This document shows, piece by piece, positions 7,263-16,572 of a stretch of DNA of 64,000 nt. How positions within the stretch are numbered: the first letter of the stretch is position 1; the number at the start of each line of letters is the position of its first letter. Where the stretch lies: contig NZ_CP096034.1 of NCBI RefSeq assembly GCF_023115465.1, forward strand, positions 4,340,001 through 4,404,000. Direction: 5' to 3'. Source of the DNA: Gottfriedia acidiceleris. Its GTDB lineage: Bacteria > Bacillota > Bacilli > Bacillales > Bacillaceae_G. The notes below the pieces were generated by a model. That model worked only from the letters and a program-made list of their open reading frames with translations, was not told the DNA's origin and ran no database searches. Both the position numbers and the translations under genes were made by a program.

Positions 7263-8461
7263 TATTTGCCCTCCTTTAATCGCTCACGAACGGTATGAAC
7301 ATCTTTATCGCCTCTACCCGATAAACAAATGACTAAGTTTTCATCTTTCTTCATCGTTGCTGCTAGCTTTATTGCGTATGCAACTGCATGTGCACTTTCT
7401 AATGCTGGGATAATTCCTTCTAATCTTGCTAGTAATTGGAATGCTTCAAGTGCTTCTTCATCTGTGATTGATTCATATATTACTCGCTCAATATCCTTTA
7501 AATAGCAATGCTCTGGACCTACCCCTGGGTAGTCTAGCCCCGCAGAAATTGAATGAGCTTCTTGTATTTGTCCATCTTCATCTTGAAGTAAATACATTAA
7601 TGCACCGTGTAAGACGCCTGGTACACCTTTTGTTAAAGATGCTGCTTGCTTATCTGTATTGATTCCATGCCCAGCAGCTTCTACTCCAAATAACTTCACA
7701 CTTTCATCCGTTAGAAATGGATAGAACATACCAATTGCATTACTTCCTCCGCCAATACAAGCTACTACTGCATCAGGAAGTTTACCTTCCTTTGCTAAAA
7801 ATTGTTGTCTTGTTTCTTTACCTATTACACTTTGGAAATCTCGTACCATCATAGGAAAAGGGTGTGGCCCCATTACTGATCCTAATAAATAATGAGTGTC
7901 GTCTACATTGGCAACCCAGTAACGAAGGGCTTCATTTACTGCATCCTTTAATGTCGCACTACCGGATTCAACACTAATCACTTTTGCGCCTAGTAATTCC
8001 ATTCGGAAAACATTTAGCTCCTGTCTTCGAACATCCTCAGCACCCATGAAAATAACACATTCTAAATTTAATAGAGCACAGACTGTTGCTGTTGCGACAC
8101 CATGTTGTCCCGCTCCTGTTTCAGCAACGATTTTGCGTTTACCCATTCGAATCGCAAGTAATGCCTGACCTATCGCGTTGTTAATTTTGTGAGCACCAGT
8201 ATGATTTAAATCCTCACGTTTTAAATAAATAGTAGCTCCGTTAGCATGCTTAGTTAAATTTTCTGCAAAATAAAGAGGTGTTTGGCGACCTACATAATCC
8301 TTTAACAAGTTTTCAATTTCCTCATTAAATGCTGGATCATCTTTAATATTTGAATATGCTTCTTCTAATTCAGTTATGGCTTGGATAAGTGTTTCAGGTA
8401 TATATTTCCCTCCATATATACCGAAATGACCTTTTACATCTGGAAGTGTGTACGTAGACAT
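7262..8461 (-). CDS. trpB: Tryptophan synthase beta subunit
   Basis: 399 aa PLP enzyme that condenses indole with serine. The PLP lysine is in [16 protein letters not shown] (about residue 90), the E..AGQHGVA motif follows, and the phosphate-binding GGGSNAIG loop lies near residue 235. Length and motifs match the TrpB1 type that pairs with TrpA. The start is one base from the trpF stop, with AGGAGG upstream. It is the sixth gene of trpEGDCFBA. Confidence 0.98.
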   Translation of the reverse strand: MSTYTLPDVKGHFGIYGGKYIPETLIQAITELEEAYSNIKDDPAFNEEIENLLKDYVGRQTPLYFAENLTKHANGATIYLKREDLNHTGAHKINNAIGQALLAIRMGKRKIVAETGAGQHGVATATVCALLNLECVIFMGAEDVRRQELNVFRMELLGAKVISVESGSATLKDAVNEALRYWVANVDDTHYLLGSVMGPHPFPMMVRDFQSVIGKETRQQFLAKEGKLPDAVVACIGGGSNAIGMFYPFLTDESVKLFGVEAAGHGINTDKQAASLTKGVPGVLHGALMYLLQDEDGQIQEAHSISAGLDYPGVGPEHCYLKDIERVIYESITDEEALEAFQLLARLEGIIPALESAHAVAYAIKLAATMKKDENLVICLSGRGDKDVHTVRERLKEGK

Positions 8462-9067
8462 TTAAATTCCTCCTAATTTAACTTTTTTTATAAAACTTTT
8501 TATTTTTTCTTCATCTTTTTTTCCGTTCGTTTCGACTCCACTACTCACATCTACCATTATTGGTTTTACGATGCTACTTGCAGGTATTACATTTTCAATC
8601 GTCAATCCGCCAGCTAAAATCAAGTTATCTATTTTCTTTGATTTAACAAGGTCCCAGTTAAATGTTGTTCCATTTCCGCCACGATATTTTCCAGTCGGGC
8701 TATCTACTAAAATATAATCACAATCATATTCTACGATTTTTTCAACGTCCCTTTCCGACTGAACTCGTAATGCTTTAATTACTGGAAAGGATAATGAACG
8801 ACAAAACTCTGGCGTTTCATCTCCATGTAGCTGAAGATGTGTTAAACCAACTTCCTCATAGATGGATTCTAATGTCTCCTTTGTTTCATTTACAAAAACG
8901 CCAATCTTCATTACCGAATCTGGCAATGATTCGATGATCTTTTTTGCCTCATTAATTTCAATTTGACGTTTACTTTCTGCAAAAACAAATCCAATTGCAT
9001 CAGCTCCTGCATTTATTGCACTTTTAGCTGTTTTTAAATCTGTAATGCCACAAATTTTGACTTTCAC
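8462..9067 (-). CDS. trpF: Phosphoribosylanthranilate isomerase
   Basis: 201 aa TIM barrel. The catalytic cysteine is in VKICGITDLKTA at the N-terminus and the catalytic aspartate is in YILVDSPTGKYRGG. LILAGGLTIENV and VDVSSGVETNGKKD form the phosphate-binding end. The ATG overlaps the trpC stop by four bases. It is a separate trpF gene, not fused to trpC as in enterics. Confidence 0.97.
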   Translation of the reverse strand: MKVKICGITDLKTAKSAINAGADAIGFVFAESKRQIEINEAKKIIESLPDSVMKIGVFVNETKETLESIYEEVGLTHLQLHGDETPEFCRSLSFPVIKALRVQSERDVEKIVEYDCDYILVDSPTGKYRGGNGTTFNWDLVKSKKIDNLILAGGLTIENVIPASSIVKPIMVDVSSGVETNGKKDEEKIKSFIKKVKLGGI

Positions 9068-9852
9068 TGCTTAGCCTCCTTTAAAATAGGAACCATCAGC
9101 TCTTTCATGTTTGATGATAATTCATTACTTCTCATTAATGCCTCACCGACTAAAATTCCATTTGCCCCAGCATCTCTTACACGTTTTGCATCATACTGAT
9201 GGAAAATCCCACTTTCACTAATAATGAATCCGCCATCTGCTTGAATAAAAGGTGCTAGTCTTTCTGTCACACCAAGATTCACTTCAAATGTTTTTAAGTT
9301 TCGGTTATTAATGCCGTATAGACCCGGCCTAATTTTTAGTGCTTTTTCTAAATCTTCCTCATCATGTACTTCCATCAATACTTCAAGATTTTGCTGTTTA
9401 GCATATTGATATAAATGATTTAGTTCTGTAAAAGGTAATGCAGCAGCAATTAGTAAAATAATGTTTGCTCCATGCTCTTTTGCGATATCTATTTGAACTG
9501 GGTCGATAATAAAATCCTTACATAATATCGGAATAGTAACGGAATCACGCACGATTTTCAGATCTTTAAAGGAACCTTTAAAAAAAGTTGTATCAGTTAA
9601 AACAGAAATTGCAGCTGCTCCATTTTCTTCATATTTCTTTGCTTGTTCTGCGGGATTAAGATTTGTATTAATATCTCCTTTTGATGGTGATGCTCGTTTA
9701 AACTCCGCAATGATCGATAAATGGTCTGCAGCTTTTAACTTTTGGATTAATGATACATTCTTTGTTTCATTCGCTATTTTTCGACTAATTGCTCTTAAAC
9801 TTTTAATTTCGATTTGTTTTTGAGAAATGATTCGATCTAAAATGGTTTCCAT
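9064..9852 (-). CDS. trpC: Indole-3-glycerol phosphate synthase
   Basis: 262 aa TIM barrel that closes the indole ring from CdRP. Signatures are IAEFKRASPSKGDIN (catalytic lysine and substrate loop), LCKDFIIDPVQI, LEVLMEVHDEEDL and GINNRNLKTFEVNL, with a GANGILVGEALMR C-terminal segment. It begins directly after the trpD stop, so the operon is tightly packed with probable translational coupling. Confidence 0.98.
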   Translation of the reverse strand: METILDRIISQKQIEIKSLRAISRKIANETKNVSLIQKLKAADHLSIIAEFKRASPSKGDINTNLNPAEQAKKYEENGAAAISVLTDTTFFKGSFKDLKIVRDSVTIPILCKDFIIDPVQIDIAKEHGANIILLIAAALPFTELNHLYQYAKQQNLEVLMEVHDEEDLEKALKIRPGLYGINNRNLKTFEVNLGVTERLAPFIQADGGFIISESGIFHQYDAKRVRDAGANGILVGEALMRSNELSSNMKELMVPILKEAKQ

Positions 9853-10881
9853 TTAAATAACCTCTCTTTTAAGTTTGCTAGTTTTTTCGACTAGTTTTTG
9901 TAATTTCTCATAAGCTGCGCCAGAATCAATGCTCTCTTCAGCCTTCCTAATACCATCTGTAATTTGATTGACAATCCCTGAAGTATAAATTGCTAAACCA
10001 GCATTTAATAAAACCGTATCTCTAAAAGCTCCTTTTTCTCCTTTTAAAACTCGAAGAAGAATATCTGCATTTCTCTTTGCATCTCCACCTTTGATTTCTG
10101 TATTTGGGTAAGTAGTTAATCCAACTTCTTCCGGATGAAGTGTCATCTTTTTCAGCTCATTATTTTCTAATAGGACGATATGATTCTCACCTGCTAACGA
10201 GGCTTCATCTAAATGCCCTGCACCGTTTATTACAATCGCTCGTTTACGTCCTAATTTATTTAGCACTTCTGCAAAAACTTCTAAATAATCTCTTCTGTAA
10301 ATTCCTAATAGTTGGGTCTCTAATTCAACCGGATTTGTTAAAGGTCCAATTAAATTAAAAATGGTCGGAATTTGTAGCTCACGTCTAACCTTCATAACTT
10401 TTTTCAATCTTGGATGAACATATGGAGCAAATAAAAAAGTAATTCCTATTTCATCTAAAAGTTCCTCGGTAGCTTGTGTTGGAACCTGTAACTCCACACC
10501 TAATTGTTCTAATACATCGGCACTACCTGTCTTGCTAGACATACTGCGATTTCCATGTTTTGCAATTGGAATTCCACTTCCCGCAATAACAAAAGCTGAT
10601 GTTGTACTCACATTAAAGCTCGATGAATTATCTCCACCAGTCCCACAATTATCAATGACATTATGAAACTTCCTAGTAAATCCTACTGTATGATTTCGAA
10701 TCGCGTTTACTAGTCCTGCGATTTCGTTTACTGTTTCACCTTTTGTTTTTAAAGCAACTAGAAATGCTGCGATTTCACTATCTGAAATTTGATCATCCTG
10801 TAGAATCTCACCGACAGCTACTTGCATTTCTTCTACTGTAAACGACTCTCGATTAGCTAAGCGTTGAAGGTACTCTTTCAT
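9853..10881 (-). CDS. trpD: Anthranilate phosphoribosyltransferase
   Basis: 342 aa. The PRPP-binding glycine-rich motif NCGTGGDNSSSFNVST lies near residue 78, KHGNRSMSSKTGSADVLE follows, and the metal-binding DE pair of the family is in LDEASLAGEN. It transfers the phosphoribosyl group to anthranilate. The ATG at 10881 has AAAGGAGG upstream and overlaps the trpG coding end by 29 bases. Confidence 0.98.
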   Translation of the reverse strand: MKEYLQRLANRESFTVEEMQVAVGEILQDDQISDSEIAAFLVALKTKGETVNEIAGLVNAIRNHTVGFTRKFHNVIDNCGTGGDNSSSFNVSTTSAFVIAGSGIPIAKHGNRSMSSKTGSADVLEQLGVELQVPTQATEELLDEIGITFLFAPYVHPRLKKVMKVRRELQIPTIFNLIGPLTNPVELETQLLGIYRRDYLEVFAEVLNKLGRKRAIVINGAGHLDEASLAGENHIVLLENNELKKMTLHPEEVGLTTYPNTEIKGGDAKRNADILLRVLKGEKGAFRDTVLLNAGLAIYTSGIVNQITDGIRKAEESIDSGAAYEKLQKLVEKTSKLKREVI

Positions 10882-11464
10882 CTTTTAATTCCTCCTTTAT
10901 TTCATTTAAAAAGTTCAATAAAAGTTGTTTTCCGTATTCTGTTCCAATGGATTCCGGATGAAATTGCATACCGTAGATTGGATATTTTCGGTGTTTAATG
11001 GCCATGATTTCTTGATCGTCCATAGCGAATGCTAAAGTTTCAAATAATGGCGGTATCGTTTCCTTTTCAATTACCAGTGAATGGTATCGCATAACTTCTA
11101 GCGGTTGGGACATGTAGGCAAATAAATTACTGCCATCATGCCTAATTTTCGATGTTTTTCCATGTTTGATTTGTCTAGCTTTAATAATTTTTGCGCCGAA
11201 TGCATAACCGATTGCTTGATGCCCTAAGCAAATGCCTAGTATTGGGACAGTCTTATAAAAAGTTTGAATGAGTTCATTCGTTTCCTGCTTCTCTTCGGGT
11301 TTACCTGGTCCCGGAGAAAGAATAATTGCTTTTGGATTCATTTCTTTTATTTCATCAATTGAAATTTTGTCATATCTAGCGATTACCATTTCTTCTCCAA
11401 GCTCTCCCAAAAATTGATAAAGATTGTAAGTAAAAGAATCGTAGTGATCAATTATTAAAATCAT
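10853..11464 (-). CDS. trpG: Anthranilate / aminodeoxychorismate synthase glutaminase subunit
   Basis: 203 aa class I glutamine amidotransferase. The oxyanion strand is LSPGPGKPEE, the nucleophile elbow GICLGHQAIG carries the catalytic cysteine, and the C-terminal H-E dyad lies in GMQFHPESIGTEYG. It supplies ammonia to TrpE. In B. subtilis the equivalent gene sits in the folate operon and serves both pathways; here it lies inside trp. No other copy is visible in the window, so dual use cannot be judged. Confidence 0.96.
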   Translation of the reverse strand: MILIIDHYDSFTYNLYQFLGELGEEMVIARYDKISIDEIKEMNPKAIILSPGPGKPEEKQETNELIQTFYKTVPILGICLGHQAIGYAFGAKIIKARQIKHGKTSKIRHDGSNLFAYMSQPLEVMRYHSLVIEKETIPPLFETLAFAMDDQEIMAIKHRKYPIYGMQFHPESIGTEYGKQLLLNFLNEIKEELKDERVPSTLS

Positions 11465-12860
11465 GATTTTCCTCCAAAAAAGCTTTTAGTTTATTAATGG
11501 TTTCTTCATATTCGTATTCAGGTTTGCTGTCATAAACAATACCTGCTCCTGCTTGAATATAGGCCATTTGATTTTTTAAAATCATTGTTCGAATAGCTAA
11601 TGCAAAATCAAGGTTTCCATTAACGGATACATAACCGACTGCACCGGAATATACTCCTCGCTTTGAACTCTCTAATTCATTGATGATTTCCATCGCTCTA
11701 ATCTTAGGTGCACCAGATACGGTTCCAGCTGGTAAGCAAGCAATAAGAGCATCAAGTGAAGTATGTGGCTTTTTTAATTGCCCGCTAACTTCGGAAACGA
11801 TATGCATTACATATCTGTATCTTTCAACCGTCATATATTTTTCTAATTTGATTGTTCCAAACTCACAAACTTTGCCTAGATCATTTCTTCCTAAATCAAC
11901 AAGCATTTTATGTTCGGCAAGTTCCTTCTCATCCTGTAATAAATCCCTTTCGATCATTAAGTCATGTTCATCCGTTTTCCCTCTTCGTTTCGTACCGGCA
12001 ATTGGATTCGTTATGACTTGATTATCTTTAACTTTTATTAAACTTTCAGGGGAAGTACCAGCAACAACGCTATCACCAAAATCGATATAATACATATATG
12101 GTGACGGATTCTGGATTCGTAATTTTCGATAATAATCAAAGGGATTCCCTTCAAAATTTGCTCCCATTCGATGTGATAGAACAACTTGAAAAATATCTCC
12201 TTTTTGAATAAATGACTTTGCCTTTTCTACTTTGGACATATAGTCAGATTTACTAACTTCAGACTTGAAAGTAGAAAATACAACTGGTTTTACTTCCTCC
12301 TCTTGATTTGAGTTAGATAAAATTACTTGCTTATACTTCTGAATATCGCTCTTCAAATCTTCTAATGTTGTTTCATCGGAAAGCTTTATTCCAACCAAAT
12401 GAATTTTCTGTTCCAAATGATCAAATACAATAATGACTTCAAAAAACATTAAATGGAGATCTGGCATTCCGATTACATCTTCCAACTCATCACCGATCTC
12501 TTCAAACTGGCGAATCGTATCATATCCTACATAACCAATTCCCCCACCAATGAAAGGGATATCCAAAACCTTTAAGCAATCCTGCTTTGGTATTAACTCT
12601 TTCAGTTTTAAAAGTGGATTTCCAACAAACTCTTCTTTTTGGCCATTTTTATAGATGATTTGGCCACTTTGATTTGTTCCAATCAATTCAAAAGCTGGTT
12701 TTGAACCAACAAATGAATAACGGCCAGAATCTTTATGCTTAAATGAACTTTCAAATAAAAACTTTTTACTAGCGGTCAATTTCTTAAATAATGAAATCGG
12801 TGTAAACAAATCCCCCATTATCGTTTCAATGATTATTTCTGCTTTGTTTTGTACTGACAA
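11448..12860 (-). CDS. trpE: Anthranilate synthase component I
   Basis: About 470 aa. The chorismate-binding domain carries KSFIQKGDIFQVVLSHRM, SPYMYYIDFGD, NPIAGTKRRG, the LVDLGRNDLG motif and SGAPKIRAMEII. The feedback-type ESS-like element appears near the N-terminus as LFESSFKH. I place the start at TTG 12860, nine bases after GGAGGT; the frame reaches 12917 but that extension lies inside the T-box terminator. It is the first gene of the operon, governed by two T-boxes, and overlaps trpG by 17 bases. Confidence 0.96.
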   Translation of the reverse strand: MSVQNKAEIIIETIMGDLFTPISLFKKLTASKKFLFESSFKHKDSGRYSFVGSKPAFELIGTNQSGQIIYKNGQKEEFVGNPLLKLKELIPKQDCLKVLDIPFIGGGIGYVGYDTIRQFEEIGDELEDVIGMPDLHLMFFEVIIVFDHLEQKIHLVGIKLSDETTLEDLKSDIQKYKQVILSNSNQEEEVKPVVFSTFKSEVSKSDYMSKVEKAKSFIQKGDIFQVVLSHRMGANFEGNPFDYYRKLRIQNPSPYMYYIDFGDSVVAGTSPESLIKVKDNQVITNPIAGTKRRGKTDEHDLMIERDLLQDEKELAEHKMLVDLGRNDLGKVCEFGTIKLEKYMTVERYRYVMHIVSEVSGQLKKPHTSLDALIACLPAGTVSGAPKIRAMEIINELESSKRGVYSGAVGYVSVNGNLDFALAIRTMILKNQMAYIQAGAGIVYDSKPEYEYEETINKLKAFLEENHDFNN

Positions 12861-12895
12861 TTTGTTCGACCTCCAAAATTTTAATATTTGAATAT

Positions 12896-13190
12896 AAAAA
12901 AAGTCCCCTATACGCACAAAGATTGTGCATATAGAGGACGATTAGTTGCTACCGCGGTACCACCTCAGATTGGATCAGATTTATCTGAATCCCACTTTTC
13001 GGATACGGGAATTAGTTACTTAAATAATTCCGATACCCTATCCTTTTAACGGTGGAAATCCGTGCATCCCTACTTTATTGTTCAAGATGCCTCTCGTAAG
13101 CCCATTCGATAAAGGTTCCTGTATTAGACTCCCACCATTGTCTAACTCTCTGTGACATTCACCAATATTTACTCTTCTTACTCATCGATT
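12896..13190 (-). promoter_or_regulatory. Tryptophan T-box riboswitch, proximal copy
   Basis: The minus strand has the T-box sequence AGGTGGTACCGCGG (12952-12965), a Stem I with the AGAGAG element, and a specifier loop GAA-TGG-GC with tryptophan codon UGG at 13102-13104. A GTCCCC-type terminator hairpin (12903-12939) with seven Ts ends 35 bases before the trpE start. Uncharged tRNA-Trp is expected to stabilise the antiterminator. Confidence 0.95.
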
Positions 13191-13216
13191 TATAATTATT
13201 TAATTTTAAAGAAATA

Positions 13217-13513
13217 CAAAAAGGGCCCCCCGTCTTAAAAAGGACGAGAGACCCGTGGTGCCACCTTCATTAGCTGATTAACAGCTCGCTTTGTCGGTAT
13301 CCAATCAATTTTCCACTGAATACCCGTCTTTTGTAACGAGAAGACTACTCGCCAAAGCCTACTACTTATTTAAGGTTCGGTTTGAATGCTCGGAAGTCCA
13401 TTCGCGATTACTTTCACACTGATTCGCACCAACCATCAGCTCTCTTTAGTTTCCGTAATCGTTACTACTCTTCTTCAACGCAAAGTATTTATGGATGTTC
13501 ATTTAAATTAATT
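13217..13513 (-). promoter_or_regulatory. Tryptophan T-box riboswitch, distal copy
   Basis: A second complete T-box lies directly upstream of the first. It has the T-box sequence AAGGTGGCACCACGGG (13252-13267), specifier loop GAA-TGG-AC with UGG at 13398-13400, and its own 12-pair terminator stem (13223-13254) followed by Ts. The two leaders differ in most positions outside the conserved blocks, so this is not a recent duplication. Confidence 0.95.
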
Positions 13514-13519
13514 GTCCTT

Positions 13520-13548
13520 ATATTATTATGCAAAAAATAAAAAGTCAA
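13520..13548 (-). promoter_or_regulatory. Sigma-A promoter of the trp operon
   Basis: Minus strand TTGACT (13543-13548), a 17-base spacer, then TAATAT (13520-13525), ending just before the distal T-box. No second promoter is evident between the T-boxes, so transcripts pass both terminators. Confidence 0.75.
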
Positions 13549-13723
13549 TAAGTTTATATCTACAAGATTCGATTTTTCTTCTTTTTAGAAAACTGATATT
13601 ATACGATTTTGTTAATCTAAAAAACGGAATCGCAAATGATTTTACTATGAGTCTTCATTGCATACACAACCTAATTTTGGAAAGAATAAACCCTATTAGA
13701 CCTTCCATCAAAGAGGTATCAAT

Positions 13724-14422
13724 ATGAGAACCAATACAACAACAATTAATAACCCAAATAAAGAAGAAATTTTATCAAATAATCTTAAAAATAATATTGA
13801 AACAATTCAAGAATAATTAAGTCATACAGAAGATATAATTGTTAAGATTATTCATAAAAATACTCAGATGTTTGCCGTTTTGTTTCTTGAATCGATGATA
13901 AAAATTGAGGCACTTCAATCATTTATTATTGAACCTATTTTAAGAGAAACAAAGGATGAAACAGGCAATATCGTCAAATCATATGAGATTAAAAACTCAG
14001 CAAAGATCTCAGAATTAGGAGATAGTTTATTAGACGGATTTTGTCTAATTTTAGAAGAACATTGTTCAAATGGAATTCTAGCAGCAGCTTCAGATAAGGA
14101 ACGTGCAATTACCGAACCTCCTAATGAACAAAATATTAACGGTGCTCACGATAGCTACAGTTAGAGCATTAAATATTGAAAACAAAGGTGGAGGACAGTT
14201 TGAAGTTAAGGACGAACTTGTTAAAGTAAAGCCGCCTAGTGCATCTGGATTGGAAATTGATCACTATTGGAAGCTAATTGTGACGCATTAGGAATTGGAG
14301 AAATCTTATCTAGCTCTTATCTTGATTTATGGAAAAAAATAAATTGGGACAAAGAATATAAGAATGTTAAATTCAAAACTTCCGTAAAAGCAAAAATTGA
14401 TCGAACTGGACCTGTTTTTTAA
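13724..14422 (+). pseudogene. Decayed GerA-family spore germination locus (GerXA head joined to GerXC tail)
   Basis: ATG 13724 follows AGAGGT. The first 30 codons end at an in-frame TAA (13814). The same frame then resumes with LSHTEDIIVKIIHKN and runs to a stop at 14164, including GILAAASDKERAITEPPNEQ. That last segment matches the ERAIxEP stretch of GerA-type receptor A subunits. From about 14270 the sequence reads ANCDALGIGEILSSSYLDLW and ends KAKIDRTGPVF, the usual end of GerC-type lipoprotein subunits. About 700 bases thus replace a locus of three or more kilobases. The middle part is not recognisable. It is interpreted as an internal deletion followed by decay. Confidence 0.72.
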
Positions 14423-14502
14423 GAATCATATTTATAATATTTCATTCACTTGAGCAACATAATGTAAGGATTTGAATCAACTGTTTTTAGGAGGAATCAT
14501 AC

Positions 14503-15123
14503 TTGATTATAGGTAAAAAAAATGATACATTCTTTGAAATGCTCTTAAATATTGCTAATAATGTAAATGAATGTTCTATTTATTTTGATGATTTTAAAAT
14601 AAAAAATGCTACTGATTTAAAAACATTCTCTGCAGAAATGAAGGCTTATGAAACAAAAGGTGATACATATATTCATCAAATTATCGTAGAATTAAACAAA
14701 ACATTTATAACACCAATTGAACGTGAAGATATACTAGAACTTGCTAATAAAATGGATGATGTACTAGACGGAATGGAGCAATGCTCAGCAACATTCGAAA
14801 TGTACTCTATCGTTCAAATAGATGAATTCATGGTGAAGTTTGTTAAAAATATACGCAGTGCTGCGAATGAAATATTAAAAGCAATTCAATTACTTTCAAG
14901 GAAGAAATTATTAGAAATGCGCGTACATGCGATCCAAGTAAAAGACTATGAGTCACAGTGTGATGTGTTATTACGAACTTCCATTAAAGAGCTATTTAAA
15001 AATGAAAAAGATCCAATCAAAATAATTCAGTTCAAAGAGATTTATGAAATGTTAGAAGCAGTATCTGATAGTGCACAAGATGTAGCAAATACACTTGAAC
15101 AGATTATTATGGGTAATGCGTAA
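14503..15123 (+). CDS. PhoU-related DUF47 family protein
   Basis: 206 aa, all-helical, of the DUF47/TIGR00153 type (B. subtilis YkaA). A FFEMLLNIANNV opening is followed by helical repeats with the metal-ligand-like AYETKGDTYIHQI and EREDILELANKMDDVLDGME segments. The start is TTG at 14503 behind AGGAGG. Family members are normally encoded next to a Pit phosphate transporter and are thought to modulate it. Here a terminator follows at once and no pit gene is present, so the gene stands alone after a germination pseudogene. Confidence 0.85.
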   Translation: MIIGKKNDTFFEMLLNIANNVNECSIYFDDFKIKNATDLKTFSAEMKAYETKGDTYIHQIIVELNKTFITPIEREDILELANKMDDVLDGMEQCSATFEMYSIVQIDEFMVKFVKNIRSAANEILKAIQLLSRKKLLEMRVHAIQVKDYESQCDVLLRTSIKELFKNEKDPIKIIQFKEIYEMLEAVSDSAQDVANTLEQIIMGNA

Positions 15124-15143
15124 TTGAATAAATAGTAACTAAA

Positions 15144-15174
15144 AAATACAGCCTAATTAGACTGTATTTTTTTT
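15144..15174 (+). terminator. Terminator of the DUF47 gene
   Basis: AAATACAG / CTGTATTT stem followed by a run of eight Ts. Confidence 0.85.
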
Positions 15175-15220
15175 ATCTCTTCTTTACCCATTTATTTTTT
15201 CTCAGTCACTAATTCCTACT

Positions 15221-16105
15221 TTATTTCTCGTAATATTTCTTAACTAACTCAATAAATATTTCCATCGATTTTGTTTGAAGTTCGATTTTATCTGTGATAA
15301 TTGAAAAATTACGTTGAATAGGTGTTCCCTTTACTTTTAGGTAATCAATGGTATTTAACTGCTTTTCTTTTTTTATTGCTAGCTCAGAAAGATAGGTAAT
15401 TCCCATACCTGCTTCTACAGCTTCTTTAATTAATTGTGTACTACCAAATTCAATTATATTTTTAGGACGTATCTTTAATAATTCAAATAATCTTTCGGTC
15501 GCTTCCCTTGTTCCAGACCCTTCTTCCCTAACAATCCACGTTTCATTTTCAATTTGTTTCAATGTCACAGCTTCAATAGCATATATTTCACTCTTAGTTC
15601 CAGCTATAATATACATTTCATCATTTGCAAACGGCTGTATATTTAAATTTGTATGAATTGCTTCACCTTCAACTATACCAATATCAATTTGATAGCTTAG
15701 TGCAGCCTGAACAATTTCTCGAGTATTCCCTATCTGCACTGATGGAATGACATTCGGGAAAAGTCTCTTCATTTCCGCTAAAATTTGCGGTAATACATAT
15801 TCCCCAAATGTATAACTTGCACCTATTTTCAGATGACCACTAGCCTCATTCATCAGGTCATTCACAAGTGTCGACATACGCTTGTATAAACTAGTTATTT
15901 CCTTAGCATGCAAATAAACAATTTCCCCAGCCTTTGTAAGCTGAACATATTTATTCGTTCTAATTAAAAGCTTTGCACCAACATGCTTCTCAAGCAATTG
16001 AATTTGCTGACTAACGGATGGTTGAGTCATATGTAACTCCTCAGCCGCTCTTGAAAAGTTTCTTTTCTCAGCAACCGCCATAAAAACTAAAAGAATTTGA
16101 TCCAT
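15221..16105 (-). CDS. LysR-family transcriptional regulator
   Basis: 294 aa. The N-terminal winged HTH (residues 1-60) contains FSRAAEELHMTQPSVSQQIQLLE, followed by the linker helix and a periplasmic-binding-protein-like effector domain (about 90-290). It resembles the CysL/YwfK-YeiE branch, but the effector is not predictable. The neighbouring genes point the same way on the minus strand and there is no divergent target, so the regulon is unknown. The start ATG follows a GGAGAT-type site. Confidence 0.9.
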   Translation of the reverse strand: MDQILLVFMAVAEKRNFSRAAEELHMTQPSVSQQIQLLEKHVGAKLLIRTNKYVQLTKAGEIVYLHAKEITSLYKRMSTLVNDLMNEASGHLKIGASYTFGEYVLPQILAEMKRLFPNVIPSVQIGNTREIVQAALSYQIDIGIVEGEAIHTNLNIQPFANDEMYIIAGTKSEIYAIEAVTLKQIENETWIVREEGSGTREATERLFELLKIRPKNIIEFGSTQLIKEAVEAGMGITYLSELAIKKEKQLNTIDYLKVKGTPIQRNFSIITDKIELQTKSMEIFIELVKKYYEK

Positions 16106-16190
16106 ACTCTATCTCCTAGTATTAGATTTACTTATTATCAATATTATCATCATTTATTTTTCTTATAATAAGAAAATTGATAAAATGGGT

Positions 16191-16226
16191 AAAAAGAAAA
16201 AGACTGATTCAAAATGAATCAGTCTT
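16191..16226 (-). terminator. Terminator overlapping the end of a small gene
   Basis: AAGACTGATTC / GAATCAGTCTT stem with a T-rich tail on the minus strand. The 5' arm encodes the last codons of the 16209-16406 gene and its TGA stop lies in the loop region. Confidence 0.85.
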
Positions 16227-16406
16227 CTTTGACGACTTAACTTTTCGAATTAAGTTAATTGCCAAGTACGCTAAAACCATAAAAACAAGATAAATTGACG
16301 CATAAAACCAGTATTCTTTATTGGTAAGTTTATTACTTAGGAGACTTAAAATGAAGAATATTGTCAATGAACCTAATAATAGCCCAATTAATGTTTTTAA
16401 CCTCAT
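16209..16406 (-). CDS. Small two-helix membrane protein, unknown function
   Basis: About 65 aa, not recognised. Two hydrophobic helices (LIGLLLGSLTIFFILSLL and FYASIYLVFMVLAYLAINLI) are joined by a short polar loop, with a basic C-terminal tail. ATG 16406 has GGGGTG seven bases upstream; an upstream in-frame start at 16421 is less well placed. It is preceded by an untranslated region and ends within its own terminator stem, so it is probably monocistronic. Codon usage looks like that of its neighbours. Confidence 0.6.
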   Translation of the reverse strand: MRLKTLIGLLLGSLTIFFILSLLSNKLTNKEYWFYASIYLVFMVLAYLAINLIRKVKSSKKTDSF

Positions 16407-16548
16407 TACGATGCACCCCATTATAGTAATTTAGAGTATATGAAAGAAACCCTTTTACAGACTATATAGTTCATTATTGGTAAGAATATTCCAATCTATC
16501 CTTTCTAAAGTGCAAAAGCTCTTTCTATACACTACTTCATATAAAAAA

Positions 16549-16572
16549 GACTGATTTAATCGGTCAACAGTC
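16549..16572 (-). terminator. Terminator of the MBL hydrolase gene
   Basis: AGACTG / CAGTCT stem followed by TTTTTTAT on the minus strand. As with the preceding gene, the 5' arm covers the last codons and the stop codon. Confidence 0.65.

Noticed and set aside
13512-13727. Plus-strand open frame of 71 codons upstream of the germination relic
   Set aside because: It overlaps the divergent trp promoter, has no ribosome binding site and resembles nothing known.
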